Below are positions 42,752 to 52,195 of a stretch of 64,000 nucleotides of DNA, in pieces. The stretch is taken from assembly GCF_030929595.1 (NCBI RefSeq), contig NZ_JAVFVR010000015.1, forward strand, positions 62,001 to 126,000, given 5' to 3'. The notes under the pieces were generated by a model. It did not search any database. It worked only from the letters and a program-made list of their open reading frames with translations, and was not told the origin of the DNA. Positions within the stretch are counted from its first letter, which is position 1. Every line of letters begins with the position of its first letter. Position numbers and translations under genes: made by a program. The stretch comes from Flavobacterium sp. LHD-85 (GTDB lineage: Bacteria > Bacteroidota > Bacteroidia > Flavobacteriales > Flavobacteriaceae).

Positions 42752-45700
42752 ATGCAAAAATCAATGAAAACAAAGTTCACTCACTTTTTAACGAAGAGAT
42801 ATTACCTCTTAGTTTTCTTTAGTTTATTACTGCAGTCCGCTTTTGCCCAGCAAATAAATGTTACGGGAAAAGTGACTACCGCAGACGGACAAGCGGTTCC
42901 TTTTGCGAATGTTTTGATAAAAGGAACTCAAAATGGTGCTGTTACTGATTTTGACGGAAGCTTTAAAATTTCGGCCAACGGAAATCAGACATTAGTTTTT
43001 AGTTCGCAAGGCTATAAAACATTAGAAATTGCCATCAATAACAAAACTTCTATAAATGTTACCATGGCAGAAGACGCTATGAAGCTGGATGAAATAGTTG
43101 TTGTAGGTTATGGATCGCAGCAGAAAAAAGACCTTACAGGAGCTGTTGCGTTAGTAAAACCAGACGAAATTCAGAAAAGACAGGTTACTACAGTAGCAGA
43201 CGGACTTCAAGGCTTGGTTACTGGAGTTAAAGTTCGCGGTGGCGGACGCCCAGGGCAAGAAGCCAATGTTGAAATTCGCGGACTTAAAAACCTTCAAAAT
43301 ACAAACCCATTATACGTAATTGACGGTTTAGTAACTTCTGCAAATAGAGACTTTAATCCAAACGATATCGAATCGATTCAGGTTTTAAAAGATGCTTCTG
43401 CAGCAGCAATTTATGGTTCTAGAGCAGCAAATGGTGTCATTATTATTACCACTAAAAAAGGAAAAAAAGGACCATTACAGGTTGAAGTATCAGCAAAAAG
43501 CAGTCTTCAGGTTATGCCTCGTTACGATTTAATGGGAACTGAGGAATTTGCCAAATACAACAACATGGCGTATGATAATGCTGGATTTCCGAGACAAAAC
43601 TTAAATATGGCTGTTAATACAGATTGGCAGGATGCCACTTTTCAGACGGGAATGATTCAGGATTACAACGCGAGTTTTTCTGGCGGAAATGAGAATTCAA
43701 CATTCTTTATGTCTGGAAATTATTTTGGAAATGAAGGAACAGTTATCGGAACTGATTTTGACAGAATTTCATTTCGTGTAAATTCAAGCGGAACAAAAGG
43801 AATTTTCAGTATTGGAGAAAATTTAGCGATCAGTAATGCTAAAACAGACGAAATGTCTGGAAATCCAATTATCGATGTGTACAGAATGACACCAACGATT
43901 CCGCTTTACGATCCATCAAATCCGGGTGGATATGGTTACGGAAAACAAGGAGTTGCTGACACTTTTGGTACAAACCCTTTGGCATTGGCTGATTTTTCAA
44001 ATGTAACGAATCAAAATTTTAGAATTAGAGGAAACATTTGGTCAGAATTAAAATTTGTGCCTTGGTTGAAATACCGTTTCAATTTTGGATATGAAACTAG
44101 TTTTGATTCTTATAAATACATGAGAAAAAAAGGAAGCTGGACATTAAACCAGCCGCAAGATCCTTCTCAAACCGATCAAAACAAAGGAAGATCAGAAACT
44201 TTGTTGTTTGAAAATACATTGACTTTCAAAAAAGAATTTGGTAAACATGACATCACACTTTTAGTTGGTCAGACGTATCAAAAAGACAATTACGACCAGA
44301 TTTACGGAACAAAGAGAAATCTTCCGATGAATTCTGGAACGGGAGAATATTATGAAGTTTTAAATCAAGGAGATTCGCCAGTTGTTGGAGGTTTTATCAA
44401 CGAAGCGGCTTTAACATCGTATTTAGGAAGGTTAGAATACAATTATGATAATCGCTATTTATTTAATGCGGTAATTAGACGTGATGGTTCTTCAAGATTC
44501 AGTGATGGCAACAAATGGGGTAATTTCCCTTCTATTTCTGCGGGATGGAGAATTAGTAACGAATCTTTCTTTAAATCAGAATTTATTAAAGATTTAAAAT
44601 TAAGAGCAAGTTATGGTGAATTAGGTTCTGGAAACATTAGAGAATATGAATCTAAAAGCTTCATTAATAATTTCGGACAGGTTGTTTTAGGAAAAGACCA
44701 AGTTTTATATCCTTCTGCAACTCAGGTAAAATTATCAAACTCACAATTGCGCTGGGAAAAATTGAAACAAACTAATATCGGATTAGATTTAGGAGTTTTA
44801 AATAACGATTTACGCTTAACAGCAGATTATTTCATTGCTCGTACAGAAGATGTATTATTTGGTTTCCCAATTTTATTGACTACAGGAAACGATGGAGGAA
44901 ACCCAATTTCTAATGCTGCAACGGTAGAAAACAAAGGTTTTGAATTGGAATTAGCTTATAGCAAAAAGATCAATGAGTTTTCTTTTAACGCTTCTGTAAA
45001 CTTCACAAAGGTAAATAACAAGTTGGTTTCTTTAGGTAACGGACAAAACGAAAACATTATTGGAAACACCATGACTCGCAGCGGAAGCCCAGTAGGAATG
45101 TGGTATGTTTTGGAAACTGACGGATTATTCCAAAATCAGCAGGAAATTGACAACTACAAAAATGCTGATGGGAAAGTGATTATGCCAAATGCAGTGCCTG
45201 GAGATATTCGTTTTAAAGACAATAACGGAGACGGACAAATTACAAACGAAGATAAGGCGATTGTTGGAAGTCCATGGCCAGAGTTTGAAATGGGTTTGAA
45301 TGCTGGAGCTGAATATAAAAACTTTGATTTTTCGATGAACTGGATTGCTTCAAACGGTGCTACTGTTTATAACGGATTTAGAAGTGTTGTAGATCGTTTT
45401 GATGACAATAGTAACTACAGAAAAGGAATTCAGCCTTGGACACCAGAAAATCCAAATACTGATTTTCCTAGAGTTACAAAAGGTTCGACTTTAAATTCAA
45501 GAGGAGATAGCGACCGTTTCTTAGAAAGTGGCAATTTCATCAGACTAAAATACATTGGTTTTGGATATAATTTGCCAAGCAGTGTTTTAGAAAAATCAGG
45601 AATTACAAGAGCAAGATTAACCTTATCTGCACAAAACATTCTAACAATCACAAAATACAAAGGTTTAGATCCTGAGTTTAGCAATACGGGTGATAACAGA

Positions 45701-45778
45701 ATTTTTGAAAGAGGTGTTGATAACGGCTCTTTCCCGAATCTTCAGACGTATTCTTTTGGTGTAGAATTTAGCTTTTAA
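42752..45778 (+). CDS. SusC/RagA-family TonB-dependent transporter (PUL)
   Basis: A 1008-residue outer-membrane oligosaccharide importer. A signal sequence (YYLLVFFSLLLQSAFAQQ) is followed by a carboxypeptidase-regulatory-like domain (INVTGKVTTADGQAVPFANVLIKGTQNGAVTDFDGSF is the usual opening), the SusC TonB-box region LDEIVVVGYGSQQKKDLTGAV and the plug with IESIQVLKDASAAAIYGSRAANGVIIITTKKGKKG. The barrel ends in SFGVEFSF. Unlike the SusC at 5017 it has no STN domain, consistent with HTCS rather than sigma/anti-sigma control. An internal ATG at 42764 (MKTKFTHFL) is an equally good start. Confidence 0.96.
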   Translation: MQKSMKTKFTHFLTKRYYLLVFFSLLLQSAFAQQINVTGKVTTADGQAVPFANVLIKGTQNGAVTDFDGSFKISANGNQTLVFSSQGYKTLEIAINNKTSINVTMAEDAMKLDEIVVVGYGSQQKKDLTGAVALVKPDEIQKRQVTTVADGLQGLVTGVKVRGGGRPGQEANVEIRGLKNLQNTNPLYVIDGLVTSANRDFNPNDIESIQVLKDASAAAIYGSRAANGVIIITTKKGKKGPLQVEVSAKSSLQVMPRYDLMGTEEFAKYNNMAYDNAGFPRQNLNMAVNTDWQDATFQTGMIQDYNASFSGGNENSTFFMSGNYFGNEGTVIGTDFDRISFRVNSSGTKGIFSIGENLAISNAKTDEMSGNPIIDVYRMTPTIPLYDPSNPGGYGYGKQGVADTFGTNPLALADFSNVTNQNFRIRGNIWSELKFVPWLKYRFNFGYETSFDSYKYMRKKGSWTLNQPQDPSQTDQNKGRSETLLFENTLTFKKEFGKHDITLLVGQTYQKDNYDQIYGTKRNLPMNSGTGEYYEVLNQGDSPVVGGFINEAALTSYLGRLEYNYDNRYLFNAVIRRDGSSRFSDGNKWGNFPSISAGWRISNESFFKSEFIKDLKLRASYGELGSGNIREYESKSFINNFGQVVLGKDQVLYPSATQVKLSNSQLRWEKLKQTNIGLDLGVLNNDLRLTADYFIARTEDVLFGFPILLTTGNDGGNPISNAATVENKGFELELAYSKKINEFSFNASVNFTKVNNKLVSLGNGQNENIIGNTMTRSGSPVGMWYVLETDGLFQNQQEIDNYKNADGKVIMPNAVPGDIRFKDNNGDGQITNEDKAIVGSPWPEFEMGLNAGAEYKNFDFSMNWIASNGATVYNGFRSVVDRFDDNSNYRKGIQPWTPENPNTDFPRVTKGSTLNSRGDSDRFLESGNFIRLKYIGFGYNLPSSVLEKSGITRARLTLSAQNILTITKYKGLDPEFSNTGDNRIFERGVDNGSFPNLQTYSFGVEFSF

Positions 45779-45794
45779 TTAAAAAAATAGCGCA

Positions 45795-47318
45795 ATGAAA
45801 AAAATAATCATAATAACCGCAGCTTTTTTAGGTCTTGTTTTTACCGCTTGTGAAAACGAATTGGATCTAAACAGCCCAAATGATATTACAGTTGACCAAT
45901 ATTGGAAAACTGAAAGTGATGCACAAGCCGGTGTAAACTCTATTTATGCCATGTTTTATAAAGATGGATTGTGGGCAAGATGGATATATTTCCGTCTGGA
46001 TTTAACTTCTGACGAAGGTTATAGCGTAAGTCCGTGGACAGAATTGGCAGATTGGACAAGATTCAATTATATCAATTATAATTTTTGGGAAGGAAATGCC
46101 GTAACGTGGAGAGATACTTATAAAGCTATTTTTAGATGCAATCAGGTATTGGCGAATGTTCCGAATATCACTTTTCAAAATGAAAATGATAAAAAGCAAA
46201 TTATAGCGCAGGCTAAATTCTTTAGAGCATTGCACTACTATTATGCAGGTGTAATTTGGGAAGATGTGCCGTTGGTTTTAGATCCGTCGACACCAGCAGA
46301 TTTGCCAAAACAAGTAAAGGTAGACGAAATCTGGGCTCAAGTAGAAAAAGATTTGAATGAAGCCTTTGAAGATTTGCCAAGAGATTGGGCTGCTGATCAA
46401 TTAGGAAGACCAGATAAAGGCGCTGCAAAAGCTTTTCTTGCAAAAGTATATATGCAGCAGCATAAATGGCCAGAAGCAAAAGGAGCTTTGGAATTTTTAA
46501 TTTCTGGAGCAGGAGCGAAGTACAGTTTGGTATCTAACTACAGAGATAATTTTACGGATACAAATGAGAATAATGCCGAATCTGTTTTTGAAATCCAGTT
46601 TGGAGATCAAAGAAAAGGAGGAACTGACGAAGCGCAAAATGCAGCAGTTTCTAGTAACCGTTCTCAATTTTTTGCACCAAGAGGAATTGGATGGTCTGAC
46701 GGACAAGCTCGTTTTTGGTTAATTGATGCTTTTAAACAAGAAAATAATAAAGACGGAAAATTGGATGAAAGGTTAAGATGGACTTTATTCTATCCTCAAT
46801 TATTAGCTGATTTTGGAGACAAAACATACGGAAGAAATTGGGAGTGGAACAATAATGAAGCTTGGTTTAGAAAAGGAAGCCGCGATTATTACAGAAATAA
46901 TGAGGATTACTACAGTCAAGTAAACTACAGATTGGTTCGTTATGCGGATATTTTATTGCGCTACGCGGAAGTTTTAAACGAATTGGGAAACACTGCTCAA
47001 GCGTATCAATATGTTGATTTGGTAAGAGCTCGTGCCAACATGAATACATTGGCAACAGCACATCCTGAAATTGGAAACGATCACGACAAATTCCTAGAGC
47101 GTTTGAAAATGGAAAGAGTTTTAGAGTTATGCGGAGAAAGTGTTCGTTGGGAAGATTTAAAACGCTGGGGAGATTTAAATTCTCAAGCTTCTGTTGATAA
47201 AATCGCACTTCGTGATACAGATTTTAAAAACTTCACAGTAGGTAAAAATCACAGAATGCCAATTCCGCAAAGCGATGTAGATAATAACCCAAATCTAGAG
47301 CAGAACTCTGGATATTAA
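45795..47318 (+). CDS. SusD-family glycan-binding lipoprotein (PUL)
   Basis: A 507-residue surface lipoprotein, with lipobox Cys19 after MKKIIIITAAFLGLVFTA. TPR-like helices carry AQAKFFRALHYYYAGVIWEDVPLV, GRPDKGAAKAFLAKVYMQQHKWPEAKGAL, LRYADILLRYAEVLNELGN and the C-terminal RMPIPQSDVDNNPNLEQNSGY, all SusD hallmarks. It starts 16 bases after SusC and forms the lid of the transporter. Numerous Trp residues (ARWIYFRLD, SPWTELADWTRF, NFWEGNAVTWRD) offer stacking platforms for sugar rings. Confidence 0.96.
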   Translation: MKKIIIITAAFLGLVFTACENELDLNSPNDITVDQYWKTESDAQAGVNSIYAMFYKDGLWARWIYFRLDLTSDEGYSVSPWTELADWTRFNYINYNFWEGNAVTWRDTYKAIFRCNQVLANVPNITFQNENDKKQIIAQAKFFRALHYYYAGVIWEDVPLVLDPSTPADLPKQVKVDEIWAQVEKDLNEAFEDLPRDWAADQLGRPDKGAAKAFLAKVYMQQHKWPEAKGALEFLISGAGAKYSLVSNYRDNFTDTNENNAESVFEIQFGDQRKGGTDEAQNAAVSSNRSQFFAPRGIGWSDGQARFWLIDAFKQENNKDGKLDERLRWTLFYPQLLADFGDKTYGRNWEWNNNEAWFRKGSRDYYRNNEDYYSQVNYRLVRYADILLRYAEVLNELGNTAQAYQYVDLVRARANMNTLATAHPEIGNDHDKFLERLKMERVLELCGESVRWEDLKRWGDLNSQASVDKIALRDTDFKNFTVGKNHRMPIPQSDVDNNPNLEQNSGY

Positions 47319-47370
47319 AATTACGAATTGGATGATAATAGGATACTTTTCATTCAACAAGTAAAATCTA

Positions 47371-47462
47371 ATTTGATCTGCTAAAATCTTTTAAAATCTG
47401 CGTGAAATACTTTTATTCCCTTTTTTCACGCAGATTTATACAGATTAAAGCAGATTTAGAGA
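47371..47462. repeat. CGCAGATTT-family hairpin in the PUL
   Basis: AATTTGATCTGCTAAAATC...AATCTGCGTGAAA pairs with TTTCACGCAGATTTATACAG...GCAGATTT. The inner AATCTGCGTGAAA/TTTCACGCAGATT arms are perfect. Lying after susD, it may reduce read-through so that SusCD outnumbers the enzymes. Confidence 0.65.
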
Positions 47463-47588
47463 GATTTAAATTAAGCTGAAGAATAGAAAAAATCACTTAA
47501 TGAGTTAAAACTGATTTTTTGAGGGGATCAGATTTACAAATCTGATTCCCTTTCATAAAGAACGATTGTTCAAAAAAATAAAATTGAA

Positions 47589-48764
47589 ATGAAGAAAGTA
47601 AAATTGTGTCTGACATTTATGTTAGCAGGACTCGTATTGCTTAGCTGCAACAATAAAAAAAGTAATCCTGAAGAAAAGAAAAGCGAAACCGAATCAATAG
47701 AAAAAAGAGAAATCTGGACAAAAGATCAGGCCAATAAATGGTACGCAGAACAGCCTTGGTTAGTTGGCGCAAATTATTCTCCTAGCACAGCTATAAATCA
47801 GTTAGAGATGTGGCAGGAAGATACTTTTGATCCAAAGCGAATCGATCAGGAATTGGGTTGGGCCGAAGATCTTGGTATGAATGTAATGCGCGTCTATCTG
47901 CACGATTTATTGCATCAGCAAGATGCAGAAGGACTTTACAAACGCATGGATCAATTTTTAGAAATTGCTGATAAACACCACATAAAAACCCTTTTTGTTT
48001 TGTTTGATTCGTGTTGGGATCCGTTTCCTGCTTTAGGAAAACAGCGTGCTCCAAAACCGCATACGCATAATTCAGGTTGGCTTCAGGCTCCAGGGCAAAA
48101 AGCACTTCAGGATAAAACACAGTATCCGCGTTTAGAGAAATATGTAAAAGAAACGGTAGCTCATTTTAAAGATGACAAACGAATTTTAGGTTGGGATCTT
48201 TGGAACGAACCAGATAATATGACTGGACCCTCTTACGAAAAAGTAGAAATTAAAAACAAAGTCGATTTGATTTTGCCGCTTTTAAAAGATGTTTTTGTTT
48301 GGGCGAGAGAAAGTAATCCTTCTCAGCCATTGACTTCTGGAGTTTGGGTAGGGGATTGGAGCGACGAAGCGAAAATGAAACCAATGCACAAAATGCAGAT
48401 CGAACAATCTGATATTGTTTCTTTCCACAATTACAATACGCCACAAGATTTTGAAAAAGTAATCAAACAATTACAGCGTTACGGAAAACCATTAATCTGT
48501 ACAGAATATATGGCAAGACCAAACGGAAGCACTTTTGAGGGATTTTTGCCTCTTGCGAGAAAATACAACGTAGGCATGATCAACTGGGGATTTGTAGACG
48601 GAAAAACACAAACGAAATATGCTTGGGATAGTTGGACGAAAACCTATACTGCTGAGCCAAAATTATGGTTTCACGATGTTTTACACACAGATGGAACGCC
48701 ATATATTAAAGCCGAAACAGATTTAATTAAGAAAATGACTTCTGAGGCGAATAAGAAGAATTAG
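47589..48764 (+). CDS. GH5-like (clan A) glycoside hydrolase lipoprotein
   Basis: A 391-residue lipoprotein: signal and lipobox end at Cys20 (LAGLVLLSCNN). A TIM barrel begins at about 55 (WLVGANYSPSTAINQLEMWQ). The likely acid/base is Glu207 in WDLWNEPDN and the nucleophile Glu306 in ICTEYMAR; YLHDLL and FDSCWDPFP line the cleft. The layout is of the cellulase-like GH5 superfamily, a retaining beta-glycosidase. Close relatives are often labelled beta-1,4-xylanase without proof. In this PUL it is the only probable endo-acting enzyme. Confidence 0.85.
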   Translation: MKKVKLCLTFMLAGLVLLSCNNKKSNPEEKKSETESIEKREIWTKDQANKWYAEQPWLVGANYSPSTAINQLEMWQEDTFDPKRIDQELGWAEDLGMNVMRVYLHDLLHQQDAEGLYKRMDQFLEIADKHHIKTLFVLFDSCWDPFPALGKQRAPKPHTHNSGWLQAPGQKALQDKTQYPRLEKYVKETVAHFKDDKRILGWDLWNEPDNMTGPSYEKVEIKNKVDLILPLLKDVFVWARESNPSQPLTSGVWVGDWSDEAKMKPMHKMQIEQSDIVSFHNYNTPQDFEKVIKQLQRYGKPLICTEYMARPNGSTFEGFLPLARKYNVGMINWGFVDGKTQTKYAWDSWTKTYTAEPKLWFHDVLHTDGTPYIKAETDLIKKMTSEANKKN

Positions 48765-48766
48765 AT

Positions 48767-48875
48767 AATGTGTCAATTTGATAATTAGATAATTCTTGAA
48801 ATGTGTTAATTGACTAATTTTCTAATTACCACATTTTCTCATTTTCTAATTATCAAATTGACTAATTGACACATT
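48767..48875. repeat. AATGTGTCAATT-family inverted repeat
   Basis: The left arm 48767-48788 pairs with 48846-48875 through CTAATTATCAAATTGAC and a terminal ATTGACACATT, the right arm carrying an 8-base duplication (TAATTGAC). It begins 3 bases after the GH5-like stop and ends 13 bases before the next ATG. Confidence 0.7.
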
Positions 48876-48888
48876 AAAAAAACAGCTT

Positions 48889-49923
48889 ATGAAAACAATA
48901 AAGAACTTATTTTTTCTAATGATGATTTTGGCTGGATTTTCCGCGAAAGCGCAACAGCCAGATCCGCCAGGACAAGTAAAAGGAAACGAAAAACCAAAAA
49001 ACGAAGCCTATCTGTTTGCGCACATGACGCACAACGATTATGGCAGATTATACTATTCGGTTAGTTTGGATGGTCTTCATTGGGAAAATCTAAACAACGG
49101 GAAACGCGTTTTTGAAGAATATAAAGGGCATCCCGATATCTGCAAAGGGCCTGACGGAAAATATTACATCGCAGGAAACACAGGAGACGATGCCAAAAGT
49201 ATTAATATTTGGGTTTCGGATGATTTGATTACTTGGAAAAAACATTCTGATTATACGCCCGATTTAAAAAGTACGCCAGATTATTCAAACGCTTTACAGC
49301 GAATTGGTGCTCCAAAATTGTATTACGACAAAGATTCAGAAAAATTCATCATGACTTGGCACACGCCACATTTGGAAGGAACAAAAGAAGATGGCGAACG
49401 TTATTGGGCAAGTCAGCGAACTTTGTATGTTTTGTCTAAAGATTTAAAAACTTTCGAAGGAACACCAAAACGTTTATTCGATTGGGATATGGGAACGATT
49501 GATGTTTTTATTCGTAAAGTCGGCGATTCCTACTACGCCGTGATTAAAGACGAGACGTATCCAACTTTGTATTGGACAACCGGAAAAACCATCCGAATTG
49601 CGAAATCAAAAAATCTTTTAGGACCTTATTCTTTGCCCCAGCAATCTATCAGTCCAAACTTTAGAGAAGCGCCAATGCTGATTCCTTCTCCAGATGATAA
49701 AATATGGTACATGTATTATGAACAATACCCAGGAGTTTCCTACGGATTATCGATCGCAGATAACTTAAACGGACCTTGGTTTCAGGCCTCAGGCTACACT
49801 TTTTTCTCAGATTGGGACAAATACAGTCTCCCAGAAAAAGTACGCCACGGCTGTATGATTACAATCTCTAAAAAAGAATACGACAGTTTGGTGAAGAAAT
49901 TCGGTCTTACTAAAAAGTTATAA
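48889..49923 (+). CDS. GH43-like five-bladed beta-propeller hydrolase, unusual subfamily
   Basis: A 344-residue secreted protein with signal MKTIKNLFFLMMILAGFSAKAQ. Blades show the GH43/GH32/GH117-type pattern: RLYYSVSLDGLHWENLNNG, GKYYIAGNTGDDAKSINIWVSDDLITWKKH, LYYDKDSEKFIMTWHTPH. Candidate catalytic residues are Asp83 (GHPDIC, base), Asp205 (GTIDVF, pKa modulator) and Glu260 (FREAPMLI, acid). The match to mainstream GH43 is weak, because the usual DPxxxxxxGxYY opening is replaced by GHPDICKGPDGKYY. It may be an exo-acting arabinosidase, xylosidase or galactosidase. Confidence 0.7.
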   Translation: MKTIKNLFFLMMILAGFSAKAQQPDPPGQVKGNEKPKNEAYLFAHMTHNDYGRLYYSVSLDGLHWENLNNGKRVFEEYKGHPDICKGPDGKYYIAGNTGDDAKSINIWVSDDLITWKKHSDYTPDLKSTPDYSNALQRIGAPKLYYDKDSEKFIMTWHTPHLEGTKEDGERYWASQRTLYVLSKDLKTFEGTPKRLFDWDMGTIDVFIRKVGDSYYAVIKDETYPTLYWTTGKTIRIAKSKNLLGPYSLPQQSISPNFREAPMLIPSPDDKIWYMYYEQYPGVSYGLSIADNLNGPWFQASGYTFFSDWDKYSLPEKVRHGCMITISKKEYDSLVKKFGLTKKL

Positions 49924-50291
49924 GTTATAAGTTATAAGTTATAAGTTATGAGTGTTTTGTGGTAATGATAACTAGTTATTTATTGAGGAATAAAATAACA
50001 GTTGATAAGACTCATAACTTCTAACTCAAAACTCATAACTCAAAAAAAATGGTTAGTTAAGTTAGTTTAGTTCAGTAATTATCGGGCTTATGTGGAGATG
50101 AGCCCGGTAATTCATTTTGATTTGTAAAAAACATCACGGTAAATATTTTCACCATATAAGTTATATAAGTTCATATTAAATCTTGCCTTAAGTAAAAGTA
50201 AAAACTTATATGCTCTTGGCATTTTTTAAAAGAGGCTTAAACTAAAATGAACTTATATAACTTATATGGTTTAAAAAAAATATATAAAAGC
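49924..50291. repeat. Intergenic region with tandem and long inverted repeats before GH2
   Basis: Two structures fill this gap. GTTATAA tandem units at 49924-49952 pair imperfectly with CTCATAACTT copies near 50011-50040. Then a 24-bp perfect inverted repeat has arms 50151-50174 and 50247-50270 around 72 bases. The right arm would encode the first eight residues of a longer GH2 frame, so that start is doubtful. No other gene was seen. Confidence 0.75.
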
Positions 50292-52106
50292 ATGAAAAGA
50301 AAAAGCATCCTTTTTTTAGCCTTGTTATCCATGATTGCGGTAAATGCGCAATGGAAACCGCAAGGAGATAAAATCAAAACCAAATGGGCAGAGCAGGTTG
50401 ATCCTAAGAAAACTTTACCCGAATATCCCCGTCCGATTATGGAGCGTGGCCAATGGAAAAATCTGAATGGTTTGTGGAACTACAGCATTCAAGAATTTGG
50501 AAATACAGCGCCTTCAAAATATGACGGGCAGATTCTGGTTCCGTTTGCGGCCGAATCGAGCTTGTCTGGAGTAATGAAAGAAGTTGGTGCTAAAAACGAA
50601 CTTTGGTACGAAACCCAATTTTCAATTGAATCAGGCTGGAACGGAAAAAACATCCTTTTGCATTTCGGAGCTGTCGATTGGAAAACAGAAGTTTTTGTGA
50701 ATGATGTAAAAGTAGGTTCTCATACGGGAGGTTATACGCCATTTTCGTTTGACATTACGCCATTTATTCAGAATGGGAAAAATCAGAAACTGGTTGTAAA
50801 AGTTTGGGATCCTTCCAACGATGGGCCTCAGCCAAGAGGAAAACAAGTCAAAAATCCAGAAGGAATTTGGTACACTCCTGTTACCGGCATCTGGCAAACG
50901 GTTTGGATTGAGCCTGTAAATGCTAAAAACATTGCGACATTAAAAACAACGCCAAATATTGATCAAAATACGATTAGTATAAAAGCTGAGGTAAATGGAG
51001 CGGAAAAAGGAGATTTAGTAGAAATTTCTGTTTTCGATAACGGAAAAGAAATCGCTAAAGAAAAAGCGGTTGTGGGAGAAAGCAATGATATTGTTTTGAA
51101 CAATCCGAAACTGTGGTCGCCTGAAAGTCCGTTTTTGTATAAGACTAAAATTCGCTTAATCAGTAAAAACAAAGTCGTTGATGAGGTGAAAAGTTATTTT
51201 GCGATGCGTAAGATTTCGTCTAAACGAGATGAAAATGGAATCGTGAGAATGCAATTAAACAACAAAGATTATTTCCAATTCGGACCTTTAGATCAAGGCT
51301 GGTGGCCAGATGGATTATATACGGCACCAACTGATGAAGCTTTGAAATATGATATCATTAAAACCAAAGAGTTAGGTTTTAATATGATTCGTAAACACGT
51401 AAAAGTGGAACCGGAGCGTTGGTATACACATTGCGATCAGTTAGGAATTCTCGTTTGGCAGGATATGCCAAGCGGAGACGATCAGCCAGTTTGGCAAAAT
51501 AGAAAGTATTTTGAAGGAACAGAGTTGCAGCGTTCGGCAAAATCGGAAGAAATTTACAGAAAAGAGTGGCGCGAAATTATGGATCATCTGTATTCCTACC
51601 CAAGTATTGTGGTTTGGGTTCCGTTTAACGAAGCTTGGGGACAATTTAAAACTGTTGAAATTACAGAATGGACGAAAAACCACGATTCAACACGCTTGAT
51701 TAATTCTGCAAGTGGAGGAAATCATTTTCAAACAGGAGATATTTTGGATTTGCATAATTATCCAGGTCCAGAAATGTATTTGTATGATGCAAGAAGAGTT
51801 ACAGTCTTGGGGGAGTATGGCGGAATCGGACTTCCGTTGGAAGGTCATTTATGGAGAGCAAATGACAACTGGGGTTACATCAAATTTAAAAATGAGGCAG
51901 AAGTTACCGTCGAATACAAAAAGTACGCGGAAATGCTTCAAAAATACGTTAAAACGGGATTCTCGGCTGCAGTCTATACTCAGACAACAGATGTTGAAGG
52001 CGAAGTAAACGGTTTTATGACTTATGATCGAAAAGTTGACAAAATGGATTTCAAGGCTGTTAATAAAGTCAATACAGAAGTTATAAATGCTTTGAATCAA
52101 AAATGA
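50292..52106 (+). CDS. GH2-family beta-glycosidase
   Basis: A 604-residue secreted enzyme from the ATG at 50292 (MKRKSILFLALLSMIAVNAQ). An ATG at 50247 lies in an inverted repeat arm and would bury the signal. Domains are a jelly-roll sugar-binding domain (about 40-200), Ig-like domain (about 210-305) and a TIM barrel (about 310-590). The acid/base Glu447 is in PFNEAWGQF and the nucleophile Glu508 in LGEYGG. GH2 covers beta-galactosidases, mannosidases, glucuronidases and arabinosidases. The short length and WQDMPSGD motif suit the small Bacteroidota beta-galactosidase-like forms. Confidence 0.92.
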   Translation: MKRKSILFLALLSMIAVNAQWKPQGDKIKTKWAEQVDPKKTLPEYPRPIMERGQWKNLNGLWNYSIQEFGNTAPSKYDGQILVPFAAESSLSGVMKEVGAKNELWYETQFSIESGWNGKNILLHFGAVDWKTEVFVNDVKVGSHTGGYTPFSFDITPFIQNGKNQKLVVKVWDPSNDGPQPRGKQVKNPEGIWYTPVTGIWQTVWIEPVNAKNIATLKTTPNIDQNTISIKAEVNGAEKGDLVEISVFDNGKEIAKEKAVVGESNDIVLNNPKLWSPESPFLYKTKIRLISKNKVVDEVKSYFAMRKISSKRDENGIVRMQLNNKDYFQFGPLDQGWWPDGLYTAPTDEALKYDIIKTKELGFNMIRKHVKVEPERWYTHCDQLGILVWQDMPSGDDQPVWQNRKYFEGTELQRSAKSEEIYRKEWREIMDHLYSYPSIVVWVPFNEAWGQFKTVEITEWTKNHDSTRLINSASGGNHFQTGDILDLHNYPGPEMYLYDARRVTVLGEYGGIGLPLEGHLWRANDNWGYIKFKNEAEVTVEYKKYAEMLQKYVKTGFSAAVYTQTTDVEGEVNGFMTYDRKVDKMDFKAVNKVNTEVINALNQK

Positions 52107-52109
52107 TTT

Positions 52110-52181
52110 TTTCTCCCGCAGATTTAACAGATTTAGCGGATAAAATAATCTGCACAATCTGCTAAATCTGCGGGAAAAATT
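52110..52181. repeat. CCCGCAGATTT-family hairpin
   Basis: TTTCTCCCGCAGATTTAACAG pairs with CTGCTAAATCTGCGGGAAAAA, leaving AGATTTAGCGG/AATCTGCAC inside. It lies between the GH2 and GH43 genes. Confidence 0.7.
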
Positions 52182-52195
52182 CAAATAAAAATAAA

